From: JAVVFH01 sp032250585
GTDB taxonomy: Bacteria > Pseudomonadota > Gammaproteobacteria > Xanthomonadales > SZUA-36
DNA: 13,656 bases
Assembly (NCBI GenBank): GCA_032250585.1
Contig: JAVVFH010000073.1
Location: forward strand, 1 to 13,656
Reading direction: 5' to 3'
Every line of letters begins with the position of its first letter. The first letter of the stretch is position 1. Shown here in pieces: positions 1-6,466 of this stretch. The position numbers and the translations under genes were made by a program. The notes beneath the pieces were generated by a model. It was not told where the DNA came from. It did not search any database and saw only the letters and a list, made by a program, of their open reading frames with translations.

Positions 1-558
1 GCCCTCCAGCGACTCCATCAGCGCGGTTTCCTCGCCGCAGATATAGGCGCCGGCTCCGAGCACAGTGTGAATATCCATGTCGATGCCGGAGCCCTGAATG
101 TCATTCCCCAGCAAGCCGGCATCGTAGGCTTCCTTCAGGGCCTGTTCGAAGCGCTCGAAGGGTTCGTGATGAAATTCGCCGCGCAGGTAGTTATAACCCA
201 CCGTGGCGCCCATCGCGTAGCCCGCTATGGCCATGCCCTCGATCACCGCATGCGGATTGAAGCGCAGGATGTCGCGGTCATGGCAGGTACCGGGTTCCGA
301 TTCGTCGGAATTGCACAGGATGTATTTCTGCATCGGTGCGGACCGCGGCATGAAACTCCATTTCAGACCGGTCGGAAAACCGGCACCGCCGCGGCCGCGC
401 AGGGCCGATTCCTTGACCGTATCGATGATCTCTTCCTGCGGAGTCTTCTCCTGCAGGATCTTGCGCCACGCCTGGTAGCCCTCCACCGACAGGTAGCTGT
501 CCATGGACCAGGGCTCGTCCCGGTCCAACGTTGTAAAAACGACGTTATGGTCTGCCAT
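1..558 (-). CDS. nuoF: NADH-quinone oxidoreductase subunit F (NuoF), N-terminal part, truncated by the window edge
   Basis: NuoF is the peripheral-arm subunit of respiratory complex I that binds NADH and FMN and passes electrons to the iron-sulfur chain. Only the first 186 codons are here; the family is usually about 430 residues, so the 4Fe-4S cysteines near the C-terminus lie outside. Visible are the glycine-rich nucleotide-binding segment ALRGRGGAGFPTGLKW (about residues 52-67), the segment CNSDESEPGTCHDRD (82-96), the segment HAVIEGMAIAGYAMGATVGY (103-122) and AGAYICGEETALMES (169-183), all family signatures. The chosen ATG lies 4 bases after the nuoE stop. A GGAG formed by the last nuoE codons sits about 7 bases upstream, which suggests translational coupling. 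It is the last gene of the nuo operon visible here; nuoG would be expected next, beyond the edge. Confidence 0.97.
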   Translation of the reverse strand, partial: MADHNVVFTTLDRDEPWSMDSYLSVEGYQAWRKILQEKTPQEEIIDTVKESALRGRGGAGFPTGLKWSFMPRSAPMQKYILCNSDESEPGTCHDRDILRFNPHAVIEGMAIAGYAMGATVGYNYLRGEFHHEPFERFEQALKEAYDAGLLGNDIQGSGIDMDIHTVLGAGAYICGEETALMESLEG

Positions 559-562
559 CTGT

Positions 563-1078
563 TTACTCCAGGGCGTCCAGGATCGCGTCCACTTTTTCCG
601 CATCGAGGTTTTCGTGATAATGACCGTCGACGACCATCATCGGGGCGCCGCAGCAACCGGCCAGGCATTCCTCTTCACACGCCAGGGTGACCCGTCCGTC
701 ACCGGTGGTCTCACCCAACTTGACGCCCAGCTTTTTCTCCGCTTGGGCAACGATGTCTTCGGCGCCGTTGAGCCAACAGGAAATGTTGGTGCAGATGTTG
801 ACCTTGTGACGGCCGACGGGCCGCGTGTCGAACATCGAGTAAAAGGAAACGACTTCGTGCGCCCAGACCGTCGGCAGTTCGAGGTAGGCCGCCACCGCCT
901 CGGTGAGTTCCTGAGTGATCCAGCCGCCGTTCTGGTTCTGCGCGGCGATCAACGCCTGAATCAGCGCGGAACGCTTGCGGTCCGGTGGAAACTTGCCCAC
1001 CCAGTGATCGATCGTTTGCAGGGTTTCTTCGCTCAGCATGGTCTCGGTGCCTGGTTTGTCTTGGTCCGGTGCAGCCAT
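563..1078 (-). CDS. nuoE: NADH-quinone oxidoreductase subunit E (NuoE), 2Fe-2S protein
   Basis: NuoE is the roughly 24 kDa thioredoxin-fold subunit of complex I carrying the 2Fe-2S cluster N1a beside the NuoF flavin. The product is 171 residues, normal for the family. The four cluster ligands are recognisable as C96 and C101 (ICTNISC) and C138 and C142 (ECLAGC). Two further cysteines, C134 and C143, flank the second pair and are not part of the usual ligand set. The N-terminal half has the helical segment typical of the family, including KRSALIQAL and the VVSFYSMF stretch. The open frame runs far upstream through nuoD, but the start is set at the ATG at 1078: it overlaps the nuoD stop as TGATG, an AGGTGG lies about 8 bases upstream, and the protein then begins at family length. 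Confidence 0.97.
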   Translation of the reverse strand: MAAPDQDKPGTETMLSEETLQTIDHWVGKFPPDRKRSALIQALIAAQNQNGGWITQELTEAVAAYLELPTVWAHEVVSFYSMFDTRPVGRHKVNICTNISCWLNGAEDIVAQAEKKLGVKLGETTGDGRVTLACEEECLAGCCGAPMMVVDGHYHENLDAEKVDAILDALE

Positions 1079-2331
1079 CAGCGATCCACCTCGCCGAATA
1101 CCAGGTCCAGCGTGGCGATGATGGCGACGGTATCGGCCAGCATGTGGCCCTGGGCCAGTTCGTTCATGCCAGAAAGGTGAGCGAAGCCCGGCGCACGAAA
1201 ATGCACACGAAACGGCTTGTTGGCTCCGTCCGACAGCAGGTAACAGCCGAATTCGCCCTTCGGCGCCTCGACGGCGGCATAGGTCTCGCCCGCGGGCACG
1301 CAATAGCCTTCGGTGAACAGTTTGAAGTGGTGAATCAGCGCTTCCATGTCGTCCTTCATCTCTTCGCGGGTCGGTGGAATGACCTTGAAGTTTTTCAACA
1401 TGACGTGGCCGGGGTTGGCGCGCAGCCAGTCCACGCACTGCAGGATGATTTTCGCGGACTGGCGCATTTCCTCGACGCGACACAGGTAGCGGTCGTAGCA
1501 GTCGCCGTTGGTGCCGACCGGCACGTCGAAATCGACCTGGTCGTACATGGCATAGGGCTGCTTCTTGCGCAGATCCCATTCGACCCCGGAACCGCGCAGC
1601 ATGACGCCGGAACAGCCCATCTGCCTGGCTCGTTCCGGCGACAGCACGCCAATGTTGACGGTACGCTGCTTCCAGATGCGGTTTTCCGTCAGCAGGGTCT
1701 CGTACTCGTCGATGCGGTCCGGTACATCCCGGGCGAAAGCTTCGATGAAGTCCAGCAGGGAACCCTCGCGCCACTCGTTGCGGCGCTTGAGATCCTTGCC
1801 CTTGGTCCAGCGCGTTTGCGTGTATTGCGGCATCCGCGCGGGCAGGTCCCGGTAAACACCGCCGGGCCGATAATAGTTGGCGTGCATGCGGGCGCCGGAA
1901 ACGGCTTCGTACATGTCCATGACCATCTCGCGTTCGCGAAACGCATACAGGAAAACAGTCATCGCACCCAGGTCGAGTCCACAGGAGGCAATCCACAACA
2001 GGTGGTTCGAAAAGCGCGTGATTTCGTCGAACAGGGTGCGAATATACTGGGCCCGCGGCGGCGGCTCGATGCCCAGCAGGTTTTCGATCGCGCGCACGTA
2101 GGCGTGCTCGTTGCACATCATTGACATGTAATCGAGCCGGTCGAGATAACCGATCGACTGGTTGAACGGTTTGCTCTCCGCCAGTTTCTCGGTGGCCCGG
2201 TGCAGCAGGCCCACATGCGGGTCGGCGCGCACCACGGTCTCGCCGTCCATTTCGAGCACCAGCCGCAGTACCCCGTGTGCGGCCGGATGCTGCGGACCGA
2301 AATTCATCGTGTAATTGCGTATCTCAGCCAT
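1078..2331 (-). CDS. nuoD: NADH-quinone oxidoreductase subunit D (NuoD), 49 kDa-type
   Basis: NuoD is the complex I subunit that, with NuoB, forms the quinone-reduction cavity at the foot of the peripheral arm. The product is 417 residues, the normal length for an unfused NuoD. The N-terminus carries FGPQHPAAHGVLRL (11-24), whose histidine, together with the tyrosine of LDRLDYMSMMCNEH (about 63-76), corresponds to the quinone-headgroup contacts known from Thermus Nqo4. Further signatures are HVGLLHRATEKL (39-50), ARMHANYYRPGGVYRDLP and the C-terminal DLVFGEVDR. The start at 2331 (MAEIRNYTMNFG) is chosen over an upstream in-frame ATG because AAGGA lies 8 bases before it and the family starts here. 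It overlaps the end of nuoC by 8 bases and its stop overlaps the nuoE start by one base. Confidence 0.98.
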   Translation of the reverse strand: MAEIRNYTMNFGPQHPAAHGVLRLVLEMDGETVVRADPHVGLLHRATEKLAESKPFNQSIGYLDRLDYMSMMCNEHAYVRAIENLLGIEPPPRAQYIRTLFDEITRFSNHLLWIASCGLDLGAMTVFLYAFREREMVMDMYEAVSGARMHANYYRPGGVYRDLPARMPQYTQTRWTKGKDLKRRNEWREGSLLDFIEAFARDVPDRIDEYETLLTENRIWKQRTVNIGVLSPERARQMGCSGVMLRGSGVEWDLRKKQPYAMYDQVDFDVPVGTNGDCYDRYLCRVEEMRQSAKIILQCVDWLRANPGHVMLKNFKVIPPTREEMKDDMEALIHHFKLFTEGYCVPAGETYAAVEAPKGEFGCYLLSDGANKPFRVHFRAPGFAHLSGMNELAQGHMLADTVAIIATLDLVFGEVDR

Positions 2332-3103
2332 TCGGGTTTTCCTTCTCGCCGGTAGCCGGCTGGCTGGCGGCGATCTTCTCCGCCTCGGCGTCCGCCGCGC
2401 GGTCAACGTCGTCGGCACGGTAACGCGAGTCGTCCCTTATGACGCGCGGCACCAGCACGCGGGGTTCGATTTCCACGGGCTCGTAGATAACGCGCTTTTT
2501 CTGATTGTCGTAACGCACGGCGACATTGCCGATCAGGGGAAAATCCTTGCGAAACGGGTGACCGGTGAAACCGTAATCCGTCATGATCCGGCGCAAATCC
2601 GGATGGCCCTCGAAAATGATACCGAACAGGTCGAATGCCTCGCGCTCGTACCAGTTGGCCGAATTCCAGACATCGACCAGCGATGGCACGATGGGCAAGT
2701 CTTCATCGGGCGCAAAGCAGCGCAACCTGAGACGCCGGTTATACCGGAACGAAATCAGGTGAACGACCACCGCGAAACGCTGTTTCACCACCCCGGCTTC
2801 CGGCCGGTGCGCCCAGTTGAATCGCCCGGGCCCGTTGCCTTCGACACCCCGGCTGAAACCTTCCATGGTCGCTTCGGTGGTTTCCCATTCCGACTGACCA
2901 TAGCTCAGATAATCCACGCCGCACAGATCCGTCAGTTGATCGAACAGGAAATCCGGCTCATCGCGCAGCGTGCGGCAGACTTCCAGCCACGATTCGACAC
3001 CCGTTTCCAGGGTCGTGATTCCATGCCCGCTGTCGGTGACGGAAATCCGGTCGCCCAGATGCCGCGCGAGCGTTTCCGCAAAAGCTTTTGGTGTCTCGCT
3101 CAT
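2324..3103 (-). CDS. nuoC: NADH-quinone oxidoreductase subunit C (NuoC), 30 kDa-type
   Basis: NuoC is the peripheral-arm subunit of complex I that packs against NuoD and NuoB and has no cofactor. The product is 259 residues. The family signature is clear: WYEREAFDLFGIIFEGH at about 151-167, followed by LRRIMTDYGFTGHPFRKDFP (170-189). Two additions stand out against the shortest NuoC proteins: a loop at about residues 68-105 (including GFSRGVEGNGPGRFNW) before the conserved QRFAVVVHL, and a charged tail of about 30 residues after VPRVIRDDSRY. I remember similar sequence in Xanthomonadales NuoC, so these look like lineage traits. The start at 3103 (MSETPKAF) is 4 bases after the nuoB stop, with an AGGTAGGG ribosome-binding site just upstream. 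Longer in-frame starts would overlap nuoB deeply. Confidence 0.96.
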   Translation of the reverse strand: MSETPKAFAETLARHLGDRISVTDSGHGITTLETGVESWLEVCRTLRDEPDFLFDQLTDLCGVDYLSYGQSEWETTEATMEGFSRGVEGNGPGRFNWAHRPEAGVVKQRFAVVVHLISFRYNRRLRLRCFAPDEDLPIVPSLVDVWNSANWYEREAFDLFGIIFEGHPDLRRIMTDYGFTGHPFRKDFPLIGNVAVRYDNQKKRVIYEPVEIEPRVLVPRVIRDDSRYRADDVDRAADAEAEKIAASQPATGEKENPNG

Positions 3104-3107
3104 CGCC

Positions 3108-3641
3108 CTACCTGGAAATCGTGGTTTCGCGGCGAATTTTCGCCTGTAGCTGCAAAATTCCGTAGATAAGCGCTTCGGCCGTCGGCGGGCAGCCGGGCAC
3201 ATACACGTCCACCGGCACGACCCGGTCACAACCGCGCGTGACCGAATACGCATAATGATAATAACCGCCGCCGTTCGCGCAGGAACCCATCGAAATCACC
3301 CACTTGGGGCTGGGCATCTGGTCGTAGACCTTGCGCAGGGCCGGTGACATTTTGTTGGTCAGGGTGCCGGCCACGATCATCACGTCCGATTGTCTTGGGC
3401 TGGGCCGAAACACCACCCCGAAACGGTCGAGATCGTAGCGCGCCGCACCGGCCTGCATCATTTCCACGGCGCAACAGGCGAGACCGAAGGTCATGGGCCA
3501 CATCGACCCGGTGCGGGCCCAGTTCAGCAGGGCATCGAGGGAAGTCGTCACCATGCCGCGGTCGAGCAACGGATTGGCGTCGGCGTTCGGCCGCAGGATA
3601 TCATCGACGGTATCCAGCGGAACGGGATTGTTCATTCCCAT
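3108..3641 (-). CDS. nuoB: NADH-quinone oxidoreductase subunit B (NuoB), N2 cluster protein
   Basis: NuoB carries the 4Fe-4S cluster N2, the last electron carrier of complex I before quinone. The 177-residue product has the expected ligands: adjacent cysteines C56 and C57 (FGLACCAVEMM), C121 (MGSCANGGGYYHY) and C151 (YVPGCPPTAEAL). The central RPSPRQSDVMIVAGTLTNKM segment (about 79-98) is a family hallmark. Two ATG codons are possible, at 3641 and 3635. The first has AAAGGAG 7 bases upstream, the better distance, so it is used; it overlaps nuoA by 10 bases. The ATG at 3635 would give an ATGA overlap with the nuoA stop and a protein two residues shorter. The frame is open further upstream into nuoA, but that part has no NuoB similarity. 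Confidence 0.97.
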   Translation of the reverse strand: MGMNNPVPLDTVDDILRPNADANPLLDRGMVTTSLDALLNWARTGSMWPMTFGLACCAVEMMQAGAARYDLDRFGVVFRPSPRQSDVMIVAGTLTNKMSPALRKVYDQMPSPKWVISMGSCANGGGYYHYAYSVTRGCDRVVPVDVYVPGCPPTAEALIYGILQLQAKIRRETTISR

Positions 3642-3988
3642 TCGAGAGCTCCTTTCTTCCAGGCGAAGAAAAATCCGACAATCAGTTCGAGCACGAATAC
3701 GGTCATGGCAAGCAGGCCCAGCGCGCCCAGTTCGTCGAGCGCCAGAGCCCAGGGCACGAAATACGCGATTTCCAGGTCGAAGATAATGAACAGGATTGCC
3801 ACCAGGTAGTAGCGCACGTCGAATTGTGAACGCGTGTCTTCGAAGGCCTCGAAACCGCATTCGTAGGGAGAGGCTTTTTCACTGTCGGGCTCACGGGGCG
3901 CCAGAATTCCACCGGTCGCGAGAAGTATCACACCGAGCGTCAGGGAGATCACGATGAAAACCAGGATCGGAAAATACTCGGCGAGCAT
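3632..3988 (-). CDS. nuoA: NADH-quinone oxidoreductase subunit A (NuoA), membrane subunit
   Basis: NuoA is a small three-helix membrane subunit of complex I whose loop between helices 1 and 2 lines the quinone channel entrance. The 118-residue product has hydrophobic segments at about 7-28, 61-81 and 88-110. It carries the family motifs YECGFEAFED (42-51) and FDVRYYLVAILFIIFDLE (56-73). It is the first gene of the nuo operon. The ATG at 3988 has no strong Shine-Dalgarno sequence, but the encoded N-terminus (MLAEYFPILVFIV) matches family expectation. About 150 bases separate it from the upstream tRNA-Leu; a nuo promoter would be expected there, but I see no convincing -35/-10 pair. Confidence 0.97.
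   Translation of the reverse strand: MLAEYFPILVFIVISLTLGVILLATGGILAPREPDSEKASPYECGFEAFEDTRSQFDVRYYLVAILFIIFDLEIAYFVPWALALDELGALGLLAMTVFVLELIVGFFFAWKKGALEWE
3649..3655 (-). promoter_or_regulatory. Ribosome-binding site of nuoB
   Basis: The minus strand reads AAAGGAG inside the nuoA coding end. Its GGAG is 7 bases from the ATG at 3641 and 13 bases from the ATG at 3635, which favours the first as the nuoB start. Confidence 0.7.
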
Positions 3989-4137
3989 GCTAGTACCGTG
4001 CTTGCCAGGAGCAGGGCCATTGCCTGCGCGGTGCGCCTTGTCCCGTCACATCCGGGGGGCTCTGGTTGTATCGAAATCCATGGATCATGGTACCAGCCTC
4101 TCTAATCGCGCGGCGGGTGTTCAACCGCAGTTCAAAA

Positions 4138-4222
4138 TGGTGCCCAAGGCCGGACTCGAACCGGCACGGCTTTCGCCACTACCCCCTCAAGATAGCGTGT
4201 CTACCAATTCCACCACTTGGGC
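4138..4222 (-). tRNA. leuU: tRNA-Leu, anticodon GAG
   Basis: An 85-base class II tRNA can be folded by eye on the minus strand. The acceptor stem is GCCCAAG paired with CTTGGGC. The anticodon stem is CTATC/GGTAG (one T-G pair) and closes the loop TTGAGGG, giving anticodon GAG, which reads CUC and CUU leucine codons. The long variable arm has a GGC/GCC stem with a GAAA loop, the T stem-loop is GCCGG-TTCGAGT-CCGGC, and CCA is encoded at the 3' end. It begins 15 bases after the secG stop. In Escherichia coli the same isoacceptor (leuU) also follows secG, which supports the assignment. No separate promoter or T-rich terminator is visible, so it is probably cut from a tpiA-secG transcript. Confidence 0.96.
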
Positions 4223-4237
4223 CAGTTTGTTCCCGGC

Positions 4238-4747
4238 TCAGGAATCGTCGTTAGCCGACTCTGAGCTTTCCTGGGCGTCACCGGCCCGGGTTTCATCCAT
4301 CCGCTGTTCCACGCCGTCCAGAGACGGAATGTCATCCGTTACCCGGGCGCCGCCGTCCGGAGCGTCAAGCGCCGCTCCGCTCGAGGGATCGAACTGCGGG
4401 ACGTCGCTCGAAGTCGATTCTGGCGCACCAACGGTCTGCTCCGTCACATTCACGGTGTCGGCCGAAGGTGCCGCCTGCTGGGCCGCGCCGATTACGCCGA
4501 GGTCTGTTTCGGTAGGGCCGCTGCGCGAGATCAGCACCGCCATCGTCAGGCTGATCGCACAAAACAGTGCCGCCAGGACCCAGGTCGAACGACTGAGGAA
4601 GTTACCGGCCCCACGGGCGCCAAAAACGGTACCCGATGCGCCGCTGCCGAAGGCGGCTCCGGCCGTCGCCCCCTGCCCGCGCTGAATCAGAACAATCGCC
4701 ACCAGTGCGATCGCGATCAGCACGTGAAATATGTTCAATACCTGCAT
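4238..4747 (-). CDS. secG: Preprotein translocase subunit SecG with a long acidic C-terminal tail
   Basis: SecG is the small accessory subunit of the SecYEG protein-export channel. The first 75 residues are typical: a membrane helix at about 3-21 (HVLIAIALVAIVLIQRG), the Gly/Ala-rich connecting loop with GSGASGTVFGARGAGNFLSRST (34-55) and a second helix at about 55-74. The protein then continues for about 95 residues of low-complexity sequence rich in Asp, Glu, Ser and Ala to a total of 169, against about 110 in E. coli. The tail has no recognisable domain and is predicted to be disordered. The start at 4747 has a weak GGA about 7 bases upstream. The gene lies 25 bases after tpiA, an order common in proteobacteria, and its stop is 15 bases before tRNA-Leu. 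Confidence 0.95.
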   Translation of the reverse strand: MQVLNIFHVLIAIALVAIVLIQRGQGATAGAAFGSGASGTVFGARGAGNFLSRSTWVLAALFCAISLTMAVLISRSGPTETDLGVIGAAQQAAPSADTVNVTEQTVGAPESTSSDVPQFDPSSGAALDAPDGGARVTDDIPSLDGVEQRMDETRAGDAQESSESANDDS

Positions 4748-4772
4748 AATGAATCCGTCTGTTCTGAGAAGA

Positions 4773-5525
4773 TCAAAGCGCGCAGTCGCGGATTGCGAGA
4801 AAGTCTCCGATCTTCAGAGACGCGCCTCCAACCAGCCCGCCGTCTATATCTTCCCGGGCAAATAAATCGGCGGCATTGGTACCGTTCACACTGCCGCCGT
4901 ACAAAATACGCAATTGACCTCCAATTGTATCATCCTGAGAAATGAATTTGTCACGGATAAACGCATGGACCGCCTGCGCCTGTTCCGGCGTCGCCGTTTC
5001 GCCGGTGCCTATGGCCCACACGGGCTCGTACGCAATTACCGCCTGCGAAAAGCCGCTGATACCGCTGCGTTCCAGCACCGCATCCAATTGACGGGCGACA
5101 ACCGCCTCAGTTGCGCCGTTCTCGCGCTGTTCCAAAGTCTCCCCCACGCAAAGCACCGGTTGCAGACCGGCCGCAAGCGCCGCCTCGAAACGCAGCGCCA
5201 CGTCCTTGTCGGTCTCGCCGTACAGGGACCGGCGCTCCGAGTGCCCGACGAGTACATAACGGCAACCCAGATCAGCCAGCATGCCACCAGCTACCTCGCC
5301 GGTGTGCGCGCCCTGTGCTTCCGGGTTGAGGTTCTGCCCACCCCAGGCGATGGCGCTGCCCTGCAACAGTTCACGGGCCTGGGCCAGGTATGGGAACGGT
5401 GGAAACACCGCCAAATCGACCGGTCCGGTCGGTTCCGAGCCCTCGAGCAGGCCTTCCAGCAGGGTGCGTGTCATTTCGCGAGAGCCGTGCATTTTCCAAT
5501 TTCCGGCAACCAGAATTCTGCGCAT
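4773..5525 (-). CDS. tpiA: Triosephosphate isomerase
   Basis: This cytoplasmic TIM-barrel enzyme interconverts dihydroxyacetone phosphate and glyceraldehyde 3-phosphate in glycolysis and gluconeogenesis. The product is 250 residues, the standard length. All catalytic residues are present: N9 and K11 in AGNWKMHG, the electrophile H95 in VLVGHSERR, the general base E167 in AYEPVWAIGTG, the flexible loop 6 that follows it, and the phosphate-binding YGGSVN (209-214) and GLVGGASL (230-237). The start at 5525 (MRRILVAGNWK) has GAGG about 8 bases upstream and places the catalytic Asn at residue 9, as expected. It leads tpiA-secG-tRNA-Leu, with a sigma-70-like promoter upstream (5563-5591). Confidence 0.98.
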   Translation of the reverse strand: MRRILVAGNWKMHGSREMTRTLLEGLLEGSEPTGPVDLAVFPPFPYLAQARELLQGSAIAWGGQNLNPEAQGAHTGEVAGGMLADLGCRYVLVGHSERRSLYGETDKDVALRFEAALAAGLQPVLCVGETLEQRENGATEAVVARQLDAVLERSGISGFSQAVIAYEPVWAIGTGETATPEQAQAVHAFIRDKFISQDDTIGGQLRILYGGSVNGTNAADLFAREDIDGGLVGGASLKIGDFLAIRDCAL

Positions 5526-5562
5526 GATCCCTACCTCGCTGGGAGTGCCTTAAGCGGGCGTC

Positions 5563-5591
5563 AGGATAACTACCGCGGCTTAATATCTCAA
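5563..5591 (-). promoter_or_regulatory. Putative sigma-70 promoter of tpiA
   Basis: On the minus strand TTGAGA (5586-5591, five of six bases of the -35 consensus) is separated by exactly 17 bases from TATCCT (5563-5568, four of six bases of the -10 consensus). Transcription would begin near 5556, giving a leader of about 30 bases before the tpiA ATG. It lies in the only sizeable gap upstream of tpiA. The assignment is by pattern only. Confidence 0.5.
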
Positions 5592-5677
5592 GCCGCACCA
5601 TCACGCGACATGACACCCGTCACCTGGACGGCACGAGCGCGAACAACCACTGAAGTCCAAATCTCCGGCCGCACGGA

Positions 5678-6466
5678 TCAATCCAGCAATTTGGCGAAAA
5701 AGCCGATTTCCTCCGCAGTCTGGCGGCCGATCTTGCAATATTCCAGCGAGGCGGGCATCGCAGAGGAATAGGCCGTCAGGGGGATTCGCCCGCCCATGAT
5801 CTCGGCCCGGGTTTGCGGAAAAAGGGGCTGCTGGTCCGGGTTCGCGTAGCCAAAGGGGTATTGCGGCTCGCCGGTCGACAGCGAATATTTGTCCGTGGCG
5901 CCCAGCACGTGCAACAGTTCGTGCGTGAAAATCACCCGGTTGTGGGAATTCATCGACTCGCTCGCGAAGGCCTTGACGATTCCATAACGCCCTTTGCGCA
6001 TGCCCACCGAGATCGAGACTTCGTCGACGTTGCGCCTGCCCTGATAGAGCACGAACATCTGCACGTCGGGCCGGACCAGGTCGTTGCGGAAATCCTTCAG
6101 CCAGGACCACCAGCGCATTTTCAGGCTCCAGAGAGCAACCTTCACCGGGCTGAAGAGATCCGGTATCGGCGGTGGCATTTCGGATGTGACAGGCGCCAGT
6201 TGGAAGCGGAAGGCCGGCGTCACCTGGAAACCGTACGGCAGCGCTTCGCGCGCAAAAAAACGGTTCACTTCATCGAAATATGATTCTTCAATCGCTTCCA
6301 CGAAATTCCTCGTCGACGGGGTATCGTCGGCCGCGACCGGATAAACGGTGACCAGTATGGGCCGCTCCCAGCTGGCCATGCGCCGCTCCGTCATCCAGGT
6401 ACCCGCCACCAGCACGAAAAGGAAGCTCAGCAGGATGACGATTCGTATGAGCTTGAAGAGGCTCAC
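5678..6466 (-). CDS. Uncharacterised membrane-anchored metzincin-like zinc metalloprotease
   Basis: I do not recognise this 262-residue protein as a named family. It opens with a hydrophobic segment at about 8-23 preceded by basic residues, which reads as a signal anchor or uncleaved signal peptide. The rest would then be periplasmic. Near the C-terminus is HELLHVLGATD (182-192), fitting the metzincin pattern HExxHxxGxxD. H182 and H186 would bind zinc, E183 would be catalytic and D192 would be the third ligand, as in snapalysin- and immune inhibitor A-like peptidases. M224 in AEIMGG, 38 residues later, fits the Met-turn. The start is taken as the GTG at 6466, whose GTGA overlaps the pmbA stop by four bases. 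An ATG at 6508 would add 14 non-hydrophobic residues and overlap pmbA by 46 bases. The coupling suggests co-expression with PmbA. The substrate is unknown. Confidence 0.75.
   Translation of the reverse strand: MSLFKLIRIVILLSFLFVLVAGTWMTERRMASWERPILVTVYPVAADDTPSTRNFVEAIEESYFDEVNRFFAREALPYGFQVTPAFRFQLAPVTSEMPPPIPDLFSPVKVALWSLKMRWWSWLKDFRNDLVRPDVQMFVLYQGRRNVDEVSISVGMRKGRYGIVKAFASESMNSHNRVIFTHELLHVLGATDKYSLSTGEPQYPFGYANPDQQPLFPQTRAEIMGGRIPLTAYSSAMPASLEYCKIGRQTAEEIGFFAKLLD

Noticed and set aside
985..2124. Long plus-strand open frame (379 codons) opposite nuoD and nuoE
   Set aside because: It lies entirely antisense to clearly recognised complex I genes, shows no family similarity, and is explained by GC-rich codon bias that keeps the opposite frame open.
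2315..3169. Plus-strand open frame (284 codons) opposite nuoC
   Set aside because: Antisense shadow of nuoC; the minus strand carries all the expected NuoC signatures in this span.
4076..4085. Perfect 10-base palindrome ATCCATGGAT in the gap between tRNA-Leu and nuoA
   Set aside because: It could be an operator, but a 10-base palindrome in about 150 bases is not rare by chance and no second copy or known binding motif was seen.
3989..4137. Search for a nuo promoter or a tRNA terminator
   Set aside because: Possible hexamers such as TTGAAC and TACAAC are at poor spacing or poorly matched, and the imperfect GCGGT/ACCCGC hairpin has no T-run, so neither a promoter nor a terminator is called.
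5526..5677. Small RiPP-type precursor peptide gene as a substrate for TldD/PmbA
   Set aside because: I looked for a short open frame with a ribosome-binding site in this gap and in the other gaps, which are all under 155 bases, and saw none; no peptide-modifying enzymes are present in the window.
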